A DNA stretch of 64,000 nucleotides from Cytobacillus suaedae (GTDB lineage Bacteria > Bacillota > Bacilli > Bacillales > Bacillaceae_L), in the NCBI GenBank assembly GCA_014960805.1, contig CP063163.1, forward strand, positions 1,816,001 to 1,880,000, written 5' to 3'. The notes below the pieces were generated by a model that saw only the letters and a program-made list of their open reading frames with translations, did no database searches and was not told the origin of the DNA. This document shows, one piece after another, positions 16,375 through 25,800 of the stretch. The first letter of the stretch is position 1. The number at the start of each line of letters is the position of its first letter. The position numbers and the translations under genes are program-made.

Positions 16375-16770
16375 AACTCTTTGTTTTGTTATTTTTCTTG
16401 TATTAGGGTCTACAATAAAGGTTTCACTGCTATTTCCTTCTAAATGATTTACTTGAATGATATAGTTATCATTTTCTTCTCGTACAAAAAATACAGCAAT
16501 ATCACCATTATCATCTATATTAAGGTGTTCACGTACTAATTCTTCGGCTTCTGTTCTCGACAAATGATTATCATTTGTTGTCCTATTTATGTTTACATGA
16601 TCACGGGCTTCAATTAATATTTCCTCATCAGTTTGAACACCATCATCAAAAGTATGTGTTAGTCCTTCATCATTATTGTTCCCATGGGTTGGTGATGCAG
16701 TATCGGGATTATTTGCGGTACAGGCTGTAGTTAACAATGCAAGGAAAATAATAAACAACCATTTCTTCAT
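16366..16770 (-). CDS. small secreted lipoprotein of unknown function
   Basis: This 134-residue protein has a lipoprotein signal peptide MKKWLFIIFLALLTTAC with Cys-17 as the predicted lipidation site. It is followed by a Asn/Asp-rich linker and a small C-terminal domain of PepSY-like layout (EAEELVREHL near residue 75, then three strands ending FIVDPNTRKITKQ). The ATG at 16770 is chosen because AAAGGGGATG sits just upstream and the signal peptide begins there; an 18-residue longer frame is spurious. I do not recognise the gene beyond this. Confidence 0.75.
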   Translation of the reverse strand: MKKWLFIIFLALLTTACTANNPDTASPTHGNNNDEGLTHTFDDGVQTDEEILIEARDHVNINRTTNDNHLSRTEAEELVREHLNIDDNGDIAVFFVREENDNYIIQVNHLEGNSSETFIVDPNTRKITKQRVQK

Positions 16771-16947
16771 AAGTTCATCCCCTTTAAAGTCTATGTTGTT
16801 GTTCTTAGTATGAGATGAATTCACTTATTTATTCCTTTGTTGGTTGAATGAGATGAGGGAAGGCCTATAGTAAAGCCAAAATAAAAATAAGATTTAGACA
16901 AGGTTTAACTTCATATACATAATACAGGTGTATGATGAAGGGATGTG

Positions 16948-17604
16948 ATGAGTATGCCTCGATATATATGGGGGGTAGATTCAGCTGCAACTGTCAATGA
17001 TGAATTGTATAGTTGTGTAAAATCAAATTTTGGCACTCCGCGCTACTGGGGAAGGTATTTAACAGAGGTACCAAATGTCTCAGAAGGGCTAACCAAAAGT
17101 GAAATAGCCTTTATTCAGAGTAAAGGAATGAAGCTTTTACCAATCTATAATGTATTTTCTGAGGCCGTAGGCTATCCTAAGGGTCAGGTAGCAGCTAGGA
17201 ATGCGGTGTTTCATGCAAGGAGATTAGGAATACCTACTAATGTTGCAATCTTTGCAAATGTTGAACGGTTTTTTGAGGCAGATGAGGCTTGGATTAGAGG
17301 CTGGGTTGAAGCGTTATATCCTACAGGATATCGCCCAGGAATTTACCATGATCCAACTGAAGGTCCGTTTGCAGTTGAATATTGCAAAGCTGTCGCTGAA
17401 AATAATCAAGTGGCTGTTCAAACAATTTTATGGAGCGCTGAACCTGATCCAGGTCCAACAAGAGAAAGAAATGCACCAGCCTTTAAACCAGCTAAGCCTA
17501 ATTGCCAGGGAAACGTATGGTTATGGCAATATGGAAGAGATGCATCTGAATGCCCAATTGATACAAATTTAGCGGATAGTAGGGTGTTGCAATATTTATA
17601 TTAA
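16948..17604 (+). CDS. DUF1906 glycoside-hydrolase-like protein
   Basis: This protein of about 219 residues has the DUF1906 (Rv2525c-like) TIM-barrel domain related to GH25 lysozymes. It starts WGVDSAATVND, has WGRYLTE near residue 30, a YRPGIYHDP strand near residue 130 and a closing VWLWQYG strand with the expected Asp and Glu positions. There is no signal peptide, so it may act in the cytosol, the forespore or by another route. Starts at 16948 and 16954 are both possible after GAAGGG; 16948 gives the better spacing. Substrate unknown. Confidence 0.75.
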   Translation: MSMPRYIWGVDSAATVNDELYSCVKSNFGTPRYWGRYLTEVPNVSEGLTKSEIAFIQSKGMKLLPIYNVFSEAVGYPKGQVAARNAVFHARRLGIPTNVAIFANVERFFEADEAWIRGWVEALYPTGYRPGIYHDPTEGPFAVEYCKAVAENNQVAVQTILWSAEPDPGPTRERNAPAFKPAKPNCQGNVWLWQYGRDASECPIDTNLADSRVLQYLY

Positions 17605-17609
17605 TAAAC

Positions 17610-17640
17610 TACCCCAGCCATTTATGATTGTGCTGGGGTA
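17610..17640 (+). terminator. GC-rich hairpin after the DUF1906 gene
   Basis: TACCCCAGC (17610-17618) pairs with GCTGGGGTA (17632-17640) across a 13-base loop. The downstream tract is only weakly T-rich. Confidence 0.55.
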
Positions 17641-17656
17641 ATGTAATTGTCTAGAT

Positions 17657-17664
17657 TTGTCGAA
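17657..17664 (+). promoter_or_regulatory. perfect Spo0A box upstream of cheV
   Basis: TTGTCGAA matches the 0A box consensus exactly. It lies 39 bp upstream of a TATAAT -10 element (17703-17708) with a poor -35 (TTTAAA, 17680-17685), an arrangement suited to an activator site. Function is inferred. Confidence 0.5.
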
Positions 17665-17679
17665 ATTTTTACAAACATC

Positions 17680-17708
17680 TTTAAAGTTAGTTCCTAAAAG
17701 AATATAAT
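17680..17708 (+). promoter_or_regulatory. SigA-type promoter of cheV
   Basis: TTTAAA (17680-17685), a 17-bp spacer and TATAAT (17703-17708). No convincing SigD element (TAAA-N15-GCCGATAA) was found, though cheV is part of the motility regulon in B. subtilis. Confidence 0.45.
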
Positions 17709-17741
17709 GAGAGTAAATAGGTAAGTGGAAGGAAGACATGT

Positions 17742-18647
17742 ATGGATGATAAAAAAGGGATCTTACTTGAAAGTGGAACAAATGAACTAGAAATCGTAGA
17801 ATTTAGTATAGGTGCAAATAAATTTGGTATCAATGTTATAAAAGTAAAAGAGATTATGAACCCAGTTGCTATTACAAAAATACCTCACTCTCACAAGAAT
17901 GTAGAAGGAATCATTGAACTTCGTGGCGAGGTTTTACCGGTAGTGAATGTTGCTACAGCTTTAGGGTTTGAGCAGTCAGCAGATCCATCTTTAGATAAAT
18001 TTATTGTTACTGAATTCAATAAACAAAAAATTGTGTTTCATGTTCATCAAGTGACACAAATTCATCGCATTTCGTGGGATAAGATTGAAAAGCCATCCAC
18101 TGTTTATCAGGGTCTCCAAAGTCATATCACTGGCGTAATTAAGTTAAATGGAGAAGTGCTTTTATTAATTGATTTCGAAAAAATAGTAGTAGATATCAAT
18201 CCTGAATCTGGAATTAATGTTAATCAGATCAAAAAGCTAGGAAACCGCGAACGTTCCAATAAAAAGGTTATCGTAGCAGAGGATTCACCTTTATTAAGAA
18301 AGTTACTTCATGATACTTTGTCTGAAGCAGGATACTATAATCTTGAGTTTTTCGAGAATGGAAAAGATGCTTTTTCTTATTTAGAAAGCCTAGTAGATGA
18401 TAATAAGCGTATTGAAGACCATGTACAAATAGTGGTTACAGACATTGAAATGCCACAGATGGATGGACACCATTTAACAAAGAGAATTAAAAGTGATTCT
18501 CGTCTAGCCAAAATACCTGTGATAATCTTCTCCTCACTTATAACAGATGACCTTCGCCATAAGGGACAAATGGTAGGAGCAAACGGACAAGTCAGCAAAC
18601 CAGAAATTGGAGAACTAGTAAATCTAATTGATGAGCATATATTATAG
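17742..18647 (+). CDS. cheV: chemotaxis coupling protein CheV
   Basis: This 301-residue protein has a CheW-like domain (about 10-160, with IVEFSIGANKFGINVIKVKE and GIIELRGEVLPVVNV) joined to a receiver domain (about 173-301) with the phospho-acceptor Asp-234 in VVTDIEMPQMDG. CheV couples chemoreceptors to CheA, and its phosphorylation adapts the response. Length and order match B. subtilis CheV. GGAAGGAAG precedes the ATG. A strong terminator follows, separating it from the downstream cyclase operon. Confidence 0.95.
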   Translation: MDDKKGILLESGTNELEIVEFSIGANKFGINVIKVKEIMNPVAITKIPHSHKNVEGIIELRGEVLPVVNVATALGFEQSADPSLDKFIVTEFNKQKIVFHVHQVTQIHRISWDKIEKPSTVYQGLQSHITGVIKLNGEVLLLIDFEKIVVDINPESGINVNQIKKLGNRERSNKKVIVAEDSPLLRKLLHDTLSEAGYYNLEFFENGKDAFSYLESLVDDNKRIEDHVQIVVTDIEMPQMDGHHLTKRIKSDSRLAKIPVIIFSSLITDDLRHKGQMVGANGQVSKPEIGELVNLIDEHIL

Positions 18648-18651
18648 AGGG

Positions 18652-18678
18652 AAAAGAGACTTTTGGTCTCTTTTTTTT
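18652..18678 (+). terminator. cheV terminator
   Basis: AAAAGAGAC (18652-18660) pairs with GTCTCTTTT (18666-18674) and continues into a T-run. Confidence 0.88.
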
Positions 18679-18719
18679 ATGGTTTTTGGGAATAAATAAA
18701 CTAACATAAGTTAGATAAC

Positions 18720-18737
18720 TATAATGTTTTTGTCGAA
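18720..18737 (+). promoter_or_regulatory. -10 element and perfect Spo0A box before the cyclase operon
   Basis: TATAAT at 18720-18725 is followed by TTGTCGAA, a consensus 0A box, at 18730-18737. If that -10 is used, the box covers the transcription start and would act as a repressor site. A second candidate -10 (TAATAT, 18743-18748) would place the box just upstream of it. The choice cannot be made from sequence. Confidence 0.45.
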
Positions 18738-18782
18738 TATTGTAATATAGTGGAAAGAGGAGTTTTTAAAGGTTGGGATATT

Positions 18783-20390
18783 ATGGAGAAATATAAAAAA
18801 AAGCTAATAGAAAATATGCACAAACAATTAGGGAATTGGCTTGAGGGTAATGAACCTATTCCACATAAAGAAATATATCGGTTTTTGCATTCTGTTTCTG
18901 GAACTGCATCAAGTATTGGCATGCAGGAGATAGGAGAAACTGCAAGAAATTTATTAAATACCCTAAAAGAGGATGACCCAAAGCAGTGGGAAATAAAAGA
19001 TGTTAAGGTGTTCTTTTTTGAATTACTAACTCTTGTCTATGACAATGAATTCGAAGAAGAGATCGCAGGAACACCCATTATAAAGATGACAGGTAATGAA
19101 CCTGTTATTTTAATTATAGATGATGAAACAAGTATGTTGATGTATTTAAAAGATGAGCTTCAAAAGCAAGGTTGGATTGTCAATGTAGTTGCAAACCCAG
19201 AAAAGGTGATTGGTGCCTTTTATGATATCCATCCTGATTGTGTCGTCATTAATGTGGATATGGAACAAAAGAGTGGATTTGAAGTATTAACTTTCTTAAA
19301 GGAAAAAATAAAGCAGCAATTCCTTCCAACTATCATGATCAGCTCTCACAATAGCAAAAGTATTCGGATGCAAAGTTATCAAATGGGCGCTGACGATTTC
19401 ATAGCTAAACCTTTTGAGCTTGATGAATTGACTGTTAGGATACAACGCCATATAGAACGGAAAATTTTAATTGATAATCTTCTTTTAGTTGATGAATTGA
19501 CAAGAGTATATAATCGCAAGTTTCTAAATCAAGCATATGAACAACTACATTCAGAACTGGTCCGTAACAAAAAGACATTTTCAATTGTTATGATTGATAT
19601 CGATCATTTTAAGGAAGTAAATGATACATACGGGCATTTAGTGGGAGATCAGATGTTAAAGGCGTTTGCTACTTTTCTAAAGAACAATAGTCGAACCGGG
19701 GATAGCGTGATTCGTTATGGTGGCGAAGAATTTGTTCTTCTATTACCTGATTTATCATTAGAAGAATCAAAAAGAGTAACAGAACGTCTAATAATAGAAC
19801 TTGGAAAAATAACAATCAATACCTTAGAAGGTGAATTAACATGTACCTTCTCTGCCGGGATAGTTGAAGTGAATAGCACCGGAAAGTCTATAGAGGAATG
19901 GTTGGTATTAGCAGATAATGCTCTATATGACGCAAAAGAATCTGGTAGAAGTCAGGTTAAAGCTGTAAATCATGAGTCAACTGGAGGCCATCTCAAACTG
20001 GTGAAGGTTGCCGTTGTGGATGATGATCCGATTATTCGGACAATGCTAGTTGACCTGTTAGAAACGCTAGGAAGGGAAGGGAACTATCATCTAGAAATTG
20101 AGTCGTTTAAAGATGGTTCTGCTTTTATTACAAATGAATGGTCTCAGACTGATCATCCTTATTTAGTTATTTTAGATGGGATTATGCCAAGAATGGATGG
20201 CCTGGAAGTTCTTCAACAATTACGCTCACATAATTCCGAACGATACACAGTTATTATGCTTACATCAAGGAAAAGTGAACGTGATATTGCAAGAGCTCTT
20301 CAAATAGGTGCAGATGACTATATAACTAAACCATTCAAGCTTTTAGAATTGGAAACGAGAATACGCCATTTATTAAAAAGGATGAAGTAA
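18783..20390 (+). CDS. HPt-REC-GGDEF-REC diguanylate cyclase
   Basis: This 535-residue regulator has four domains. An HPt domain (about 1-80) carries His-36 in HSVSGTASSIG. The first receiver (about 103-222) has Asn-157 where the phospho-acceptor Asp should be (VVINVDMEQKSG). The GGDEF domain (about 230-395) has an intact GGEEF at 313-317 and an RxxD product-inhibition site at 304-307. A second receiver has the normal Asp-465 (ILDGIMPRMDG). It should make c-di-GMP under phosphorelay control. It heads a tight six-gene unit. The ATG at 18783 gives the MEKYKKK start; an in-frame GTG at 18750 is less likely. Confidence 0.9.
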   Translation: MEKYKKKLIENMHKQLGNWLEGNEPIPHKEIYRFLHSVSGTASSIGMQEIGETARNLLNTLKEDDPKQWEIKDVKVFFFELLTLVYDNEFEEEIAGTPIIKMTGNEPVILIIDDETSMLMYLKDELQKQGWIVNVVANPEKVIGAFYDIHPDCVVINVDMEQKSGFEVLTFLKEKIKQQFLPTIMISSHNSKSIRMQSYQMGADDFIAKPFELDELTVRIQRHIERKILIDNLLLVDELTRVYNRKFLNQAYEQLHSELVRNKKTFSIVMIDIDHFKEVNDTYGHLVGDQMLKAFATFLKNNSRTGDSVIRYGGEEFVLLLPDLSLEESKRVTERLIIELGKITINTLEGELTCTFSAGIVEVNSTGKSIEEWLVLADNALYDAKESGRSQVKAVNHESTGGHLKLVKVAVVDDDPIIRTMLVDLLETLGREGNYHLEIESFKDGSAFITNEWSQTDHPYLVILDGIMPRMDGLEVLQQLRSHNSERYTVIMLTSRKSERDIARALQIGADDYITKPFKLLELETRIRHLLKRMK

Positions 20391-20391
20391 G

Positions 20392-21450
20392 TTGTTAAGA
20401 AATGAAATCATTTATTTTTTTCTTTGTCTGTCTATCTTAATCATTTTACTGTCTCTGTTATTGGTTTACTTAATGATTCGAAAGGCGCGGGAAAATAAAC
20501 GAAAAGCTAAAATAGAAGATTATAAAGAAAAGCATAGAGAACAAATGTTTGCTTATATCTATAAAAATCAAACCACAAGAATGCTTGTGCCAGACAATGA
20601 ATTAAAATTACAAGCTATAGAGGAGTTATTAGGAGATTTCGCTAATGTTTTATCTGGTGAACAAGCTGAAAGGAATATAACTGGTTTTGCTACTGATCAT
20701 TTTGTTGACTACTATCGTGAAAACTTATCTAGTAGACGATGGAGCCAGCGCATGAATACTCTTTATATGATTGAAGACTTTAATTTGTCCTTACTAATGC
20801 CTGAAGTTTTACAGTTATATCAATCGAAAAAGGTAACTAAATCAGAGGAAAGCCAAATCTTACAGTTAATGTCAAAGTTTGATTACCCTGATATCTTAGA
20901 CAAAATCCAAAGTTCAAAGTTCAACTTATCTGAATTTACTTATCGATCCATCTTTAACAAGATGACTCCGAGTACACTTGAATACACAATAGCAAAATAT
21001 CACCAATTACCTTACGATTTGCAACTACCGTTAATTGATATTATTGGAGTGAAGAACTTAATTCACAAAGGCCCTTTTTTGGAAAAGTTACTACGAGAAT
21101 CCTCAGGGAAAGAAGAAACAAAAATTCGAATCTTAAAAGTAATTTCAGAAATTGGATATCCACTACCTAATGAATTAGTGGAAAAATTTTTACAGTCCTC
21201 GAATTGGGCAATTCGAATGATGGCTGCTAAAGTGTGTGGCACTCTTCGGGAGGACGTTCTCTTACCGTATTTAAAGCCATTATTAATAGATGAACATTTT
21301 TCAGTTCGTACTCAAGCAGCAAGGTCACTTCTTTTATATCCTAATGGTAAAGAATTACTAGAGGAGATAATAAAGACTACTGACGATATGTATGCTAGAG
21401 ATATGGCAATCGATTGGTTAGAAAGAGGTACAAATTATGAATTACGTTAG
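20392..21450 (+). CDS. membrane-anchored HEAT-repeat protein
   Basis: This 352-residue protein has one N-terminal membrane helix (about 4-28), a basic stop-transfer stretch and then helical HEAT-like repeats, clearest at about 250-350 (NWAIRMMAAKVCGTLR, FSVRTQAARSLL). The body faces the cytosol by the positive-inside rule. Start is TTG, one base after the cyclase stop, with AAAGGATGAAG as ribosome site. It overlaps the glycosyltransferase gene by 14 bases, so translation is probably coupled. A scaffold or regulator for the synthase is inferred; the family has no known reaction. Confidence 0.8.
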   Translation: MLRNEIIYFFLCLSILIILLSLLLVYLMIRKARENKRKAKIEDYKEKHREQMFAYIYKNQTTRMLVPDNELKLQAIEELLGDFANVLSGEQAERNITGFATDHFVDYYRENLSSRRWSQRMNTLYMIEDFNLSLLMPEVLQLYQSKKVTKSEESQILQLMSKFDYPDILDKIQSSKFNLSEFTYRSIFNKMTPSTLEYTIAKYHQLPYDLQLPLIDIIGVKNLIHKGPFLEKLLRESSGKEETKIRILKVISEIGYPLPNELVEKFLQSSNWAIRMMAAKVCGTLREDVLLPYLKPLLIDEHFSVRTQAARSLLLYPNGKELLEEIIKTTDDMYARDMAIDWLERGTNYELR

Positions 21451-22855
21451 TGATATCTGGCATCACTTCATCGTGATATCTAGTACATTTATTTTTGTTT
21501 ACATGCTAATTGTAATCCTTTTTTATACCGTATTATTACTAACATCAATCTTTCAGTTAAGAAAAGAATATCAACTGGATGATGAGGAGCCTTATGAGGA
21601 AATCCTTCAGCTTGGTTTCACAAAGCCTGTTTCAATATTGGTTCCTGCCTATAATGAAGGTGTTGGAATATACGGTAGCGTCCGTTCATTATTAAGTATT
21701 GAGTATCCAGAGTATGAGGTAGTTGTTATAAATGATGGTTCAAAGGACGATACACTTGAAAAATTAATTGAACGGTTTAGTTTAATTAAAACAAATCACG
21801 TTATCCAGAAAAAGATAGAAACAAAGGAAGTAAGGGGGATTTATCGATCAAAAATTTATGACCATTTAATAGTGATTGATAAAGAAAACGGTGGAAAGGC
21901 AGATGCACTGAATGTTGGCATAAATGTTTCTAGATATCCATACTTTTGCTCTATGGACGGAGATTCTATCCTAGAGAGAGATGCTTTTGTGAAGGTTATG
22001 AAGCCTATCATTGAGTCTGATGGCGATGTTATCGCATCTGGCGGAAGTGTTCGAATTGCAAACGGTTGTAAAATTGAAAGTGGAGAAATCGTTAGTGTAG
22101 GTCTACCCTCAAAACCTCTAGTTATAATGCAGATTATTGAATACTTAAGGGCTTTTCTGATGGGAAGAATTGGACTAAGTAAACACAATCTTTTATTAAT
22201 TGTTTCGGGTGCGTTTGGAGTTTTCTCTAAGCAATGGGTCATCGAAGCAGGCGGGTATGCTCATACTGTTGGTGAAGATATGGAGTTAGTGGTTAGATTA
22301 CATCGGTTAATAAAAGAGCGAAAAGCCGATAAAAAAATCATCTATGTTGCTGATCCAGTCTGTTGGACTGAGGCACCGGATTCTATGAAGTTTTTAAGAA
22401 GACAGAGAAATAGGTGGCACAGAGGACTATTTGATAGCTTATGGACACATCGTAAATTAATGTTTAATCCAAAGTATGGTTCGATTGGATTTGTTTCTAT
22501 GCCTTATTTCTTTTTTATTGAGTTTTTAGGCCCTCTAGTTGAGCTATTTGGGTACTTTATTATAATAATATCTATTTTTCTTGGTGGAATATATATTGAG
22601 TTTGCAATACTTCTATTTTTATTATCGATGCTTTATGGATCCGTTTTTTCAATGGCAGCTGTTCTACTTGAGGAATGGAGTTTACGAAAATTCCCGAAAG
22701 TAACTGATATTTTAAGGCTGTTTTTCTATTCTTTAACAGAAACCTTATGGTATAGACCCTTAACTGTATTGTGGCGATGTGAAGGGATTTTACATTTATT
22801 ACTACGTAAGCAGGGATGGGGAGAAATGGTTAGAAAAGGTGTGTCAAATGACTAA
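21437..22855 (+). CDS. processive family 2 glycosyltransferase, membrane-bound
   Basis: This 472-residue protein has an N-terminal membrane helix (about 10-35), a GT2 domain and three or four C-terminal membrane helices (about 350-420). The catalytic set of cellulose- and PNAG-type synthases is present: VVINDGSKDDT near 100, DGD at 174-176, GED at 279-281 and QRNRW at 323-327. It should polymerise a sugar nucleotide and export the chain. It lacks the C-terminal PilZ domain of BcsA, so c-di-GMP control must come through another protein. It overlaps both neighbours (14 and 8 bases). Likely an exopolysaccharide synthase; the sugar is unknown. Confidence 0.88.
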   Translation: MNYVSDIWHHFIVISSTFIFVYMLIVILFYTVLLLTSIFQLRKEYQLDDEEPYEEILQLGFTKPVSILVPAYNEGVGIYGSVRSLLSIEYPEYEVVVINDGSKDDTLEKLIERFSLIKTNHVIQKKIETKEVRGIYRSKIYDHLIVIDKENGGKADALNVGINVSRYPYFCSMDGDSILERDAFVKVMKPIIESDGDVIASGGSVRIANGCKIESGEIVSVGLPSKPLVIMQIIEYLRAFLMGRIGLSKHNLLLIVSGAFGVFSKQWVIEAGGYAHTVGEDMELVVRLHRLIKERKADKKIIYVADPVCWTEAPDSMKFLRRQRNRWHRGLFDSLWTHRKLMFNPKYGSIGFVSMPYFFFIEFLGPLVELFGYFIIIISIFLGGIYIEFAILLFLLSMLYGSVFSMAAVLLEEWSLRKFPKVTDILRLFFYSLTETLWYRPLTVLWRCEGILHLLLRKQGWGEMVRKGVSND

Positions 22856-25800
22856 GGAATCTACTAAAAAGCTACCCATTTTCCTATTGTTCATACTAGT
22901 TATGCTTGCAGCTATTACAGCTCCTTTTTGGGTATGGCAATTACAGTCTCAAAAGACGTTGGAGGTCTTAGTATTGGATAAGACCGTACCTGATGAGACT
23001 TATAGAGAGCATAAGGGAATTATGTGGGCATTAAATCATTTAAAGTATGTACAATCAGATGGTTCAAAATATCATTTAATTAACGATTATATAGGGTTTT
23101 ATCCTAAGAAAAACGATGAATACGGAATTAAAGATCTTCCTGAAAATTTGGATCCCTATCAAATGATCTACATTGCCGATGGTTATGGAGTATATGAGGA
23201 AGAATTTTATGAAAATAATCAACAAGGTGAACGATCAAATATTATTTATGGTGGAATGACTGCTGAAGAAATTGCGAGAATTAGAGAAGCGGTATTTAAG
23301 AATGGTACTACTTTAATTGCAGAATTTAATACATTTGCAAGTCCTACCCCACCAGATGTAAAAGAAGAATTTTATCAATTATTGAACATCAACTGGACTG
23401 GTTGGATCGCAAGATATTTTGACGAATTAGATATTAATGAGGTACCTGTGTGGATAAGATCAAATTATGAATCTCAAACAGGAGAGAGCTATCAATTTAA
23501 AGGCTCAGGCTTTGTCTTTGTTAACGAAAATGATAAGGTTGTCATTTTAGATCATTCACAAATCGATGAAGAGGGAGTTACCTTTACCTACACGGATAAT
23601 GGAGAAAAGCATTTTGAAGAAAATACTGAAGTAACTTATGATTACTGGTTTGATGTAATTATCCCGAAAAACGAAGAAGAAGTACTTGCAGTCTATAATC
23701 TATTTGTTGATGAAAGTGGAAAGGAAATATTAAGGGAAAATGATATACCTTTACAGTTTCCTGCCGTTGTTCATCATAAGACAGATCGGTACAGTTCTTA
23801 TTACTTTGCAGGAGACTATGCGGATCAAGCTGAATTACCAGGACTTTATCAAACTGCTGGCTTCACTACTTGGAAAAAGTGGGTTACTTCCAGTAATCAG
23901 ACAGGAACCTTACCTTTCTTTTGGAAAGCCTATCTGCCTATGATGGAGGTTATTTTACAAGAAACGAATGGGTTACAAAAAGATTTATCTACTGAGGTAG
24001 AGGTCGCTGAAGAAAATAGAATAAAAGTTGGAGCTAAAGTTGGCGACACGTATCTTCAAGTGTTTAAAGATGGAAAGTGGCAGAATGTATTAGTTAAAGG
24101 GGTAAACATGGGTATTGCGAAACCTGGAACCTGGCCAGGAGAAACCGGTATTTCCAAAGCAGAATATTACCGCTGGTTTACCCAAATTGGTGATATGAAT
24201 GCGAATGTTATTAGGGTGTATACAATTCATCCTCCAGAATTTTATGAAGCTTTATATGAATACAATAAAGTTTCTAAGTCACCTCTATATATAATGCATG
24301 GTGTTTGGATAAATGAAGAGATATTCCTAGAATCACAAGATGCTTTTACACTTGAAAATACAGAGGAATTCACAGAGGAGATTAATAAGATTATTAATCT
24401 TATTCACGGTAATATTAGTATCCCCAAGAGACCTGGACATGCAAGTGGAGAGTATAATTATGATATATCACCGTACGTGTTAGGGTGGATTCTCGGTGTT
24501 GAGTGGGATCCAACTGTTGTTGCTTCGACTAATGAAAAACATCAGGAAATGAAGGACTTTAAGGGAGAGTATATCTATACTAAAGGTGCAAATCCATTTG
24601 AGATTTGGCTAGCAAAAATGATGAATCATACAATTAAGTATGAGACAACAAACTATGGGTGGCAGAGACCGGTGAGCTTTACAAATTGGCCAACAACAGA
24701 TCTGTTAAATCATCCAACAGAGCCTCATGAATATGAAGATATGGTATCAATTAATCCGAATGTTATCTTCTCAACAGAACAAATGTATTCGGGACTGTTT
24801 GCTTCTTATCACTTTTATCCTTACTATCCTGATTTCCTTAACTATGAACAGGAATATGTAGAATATAAAGATCATCGTGGTGAAAAGAATAACTACGCTG
24901 GTTACCTAAATGAAATGAAGAATAACCACCGATTACCTATTGTTGTAGCAGAGTTCGGAGTACCAGGCTCTCGTGGATTAACACATCGAAATGTTCATGG
25001 TAGAGACCAGGGGCATCATAGTGAAGAAGAACAAGGTTATTACAACACTCGTCTATTTGAGGATATTGTTCATGAAGACATGGCTGGTGGCATTGTCTTT
25101 ACATGGCAAGATGAGTGGTTTAAGCGAACTTGGAATACAATGGACTATAATAACGAGGATCGGAGGCCATATTGGTCAAATGCACAAACCAATGAACAAC
25201 AATTTGGATTGTTGAGTTTTGATCCAACTTCGAGTTACAAAAATATGTTAAAGGTTGACGGTGATCCTTCTGATTGGGCTGACAATGGAATTGAGCCAGC
25301 GATCACATCTAATGGAGTAGTAAAACATGTTTTTGTATCGAGTGATGAGAAGTACTTATATCTTCGTCTGGATTCAAAAGAGAAGTTTGACGAGATGAAT
25401 ACTTATATATTATTTGATACCATACCTAATCAAGGACAAGCCTCTATTCCAGGGTTATCAAACTTAACAACTGAAGGAATCGATTTTGTACTTGAGCTTA
25501 AAGGAGAAGAACAATCAAGATTGTTGGTTGATAGCTATTATGATACATTTTACTATCACTATGGTAATGCTATTCCTCTAAGTGAAAGAACTGAAAATGT
25601 TTCTGTGAAAAATAATGGTGTCTTCCATCCAATTCATTTGGCCCTAAATAAAGAGGTGACCATTCGAACAGAAACTGGTGAAACCGTATCCCTGCCATTC
25701 GATTACTATGAAACAGGAAAGCTACAATTTGGAAACGGAAATCCAACTTCAGAAGACTACAATTCTCTAACGGATGTTAGTGTGAATGAGTCAAGCAACA

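Noticed and set aside
17682-17708. SigD promoter for cheV
   Set aside because: TAAA with a 15-bp spacer is present, but the following eight bases do not match GCCGATAA.
22779-22847. 23-codon N-terminal extension of the glycosidase-like protein
   Set aside because: It lies inside the glycosyltransferase gene and has no ribosome site; the signal anchor starts at 22848.
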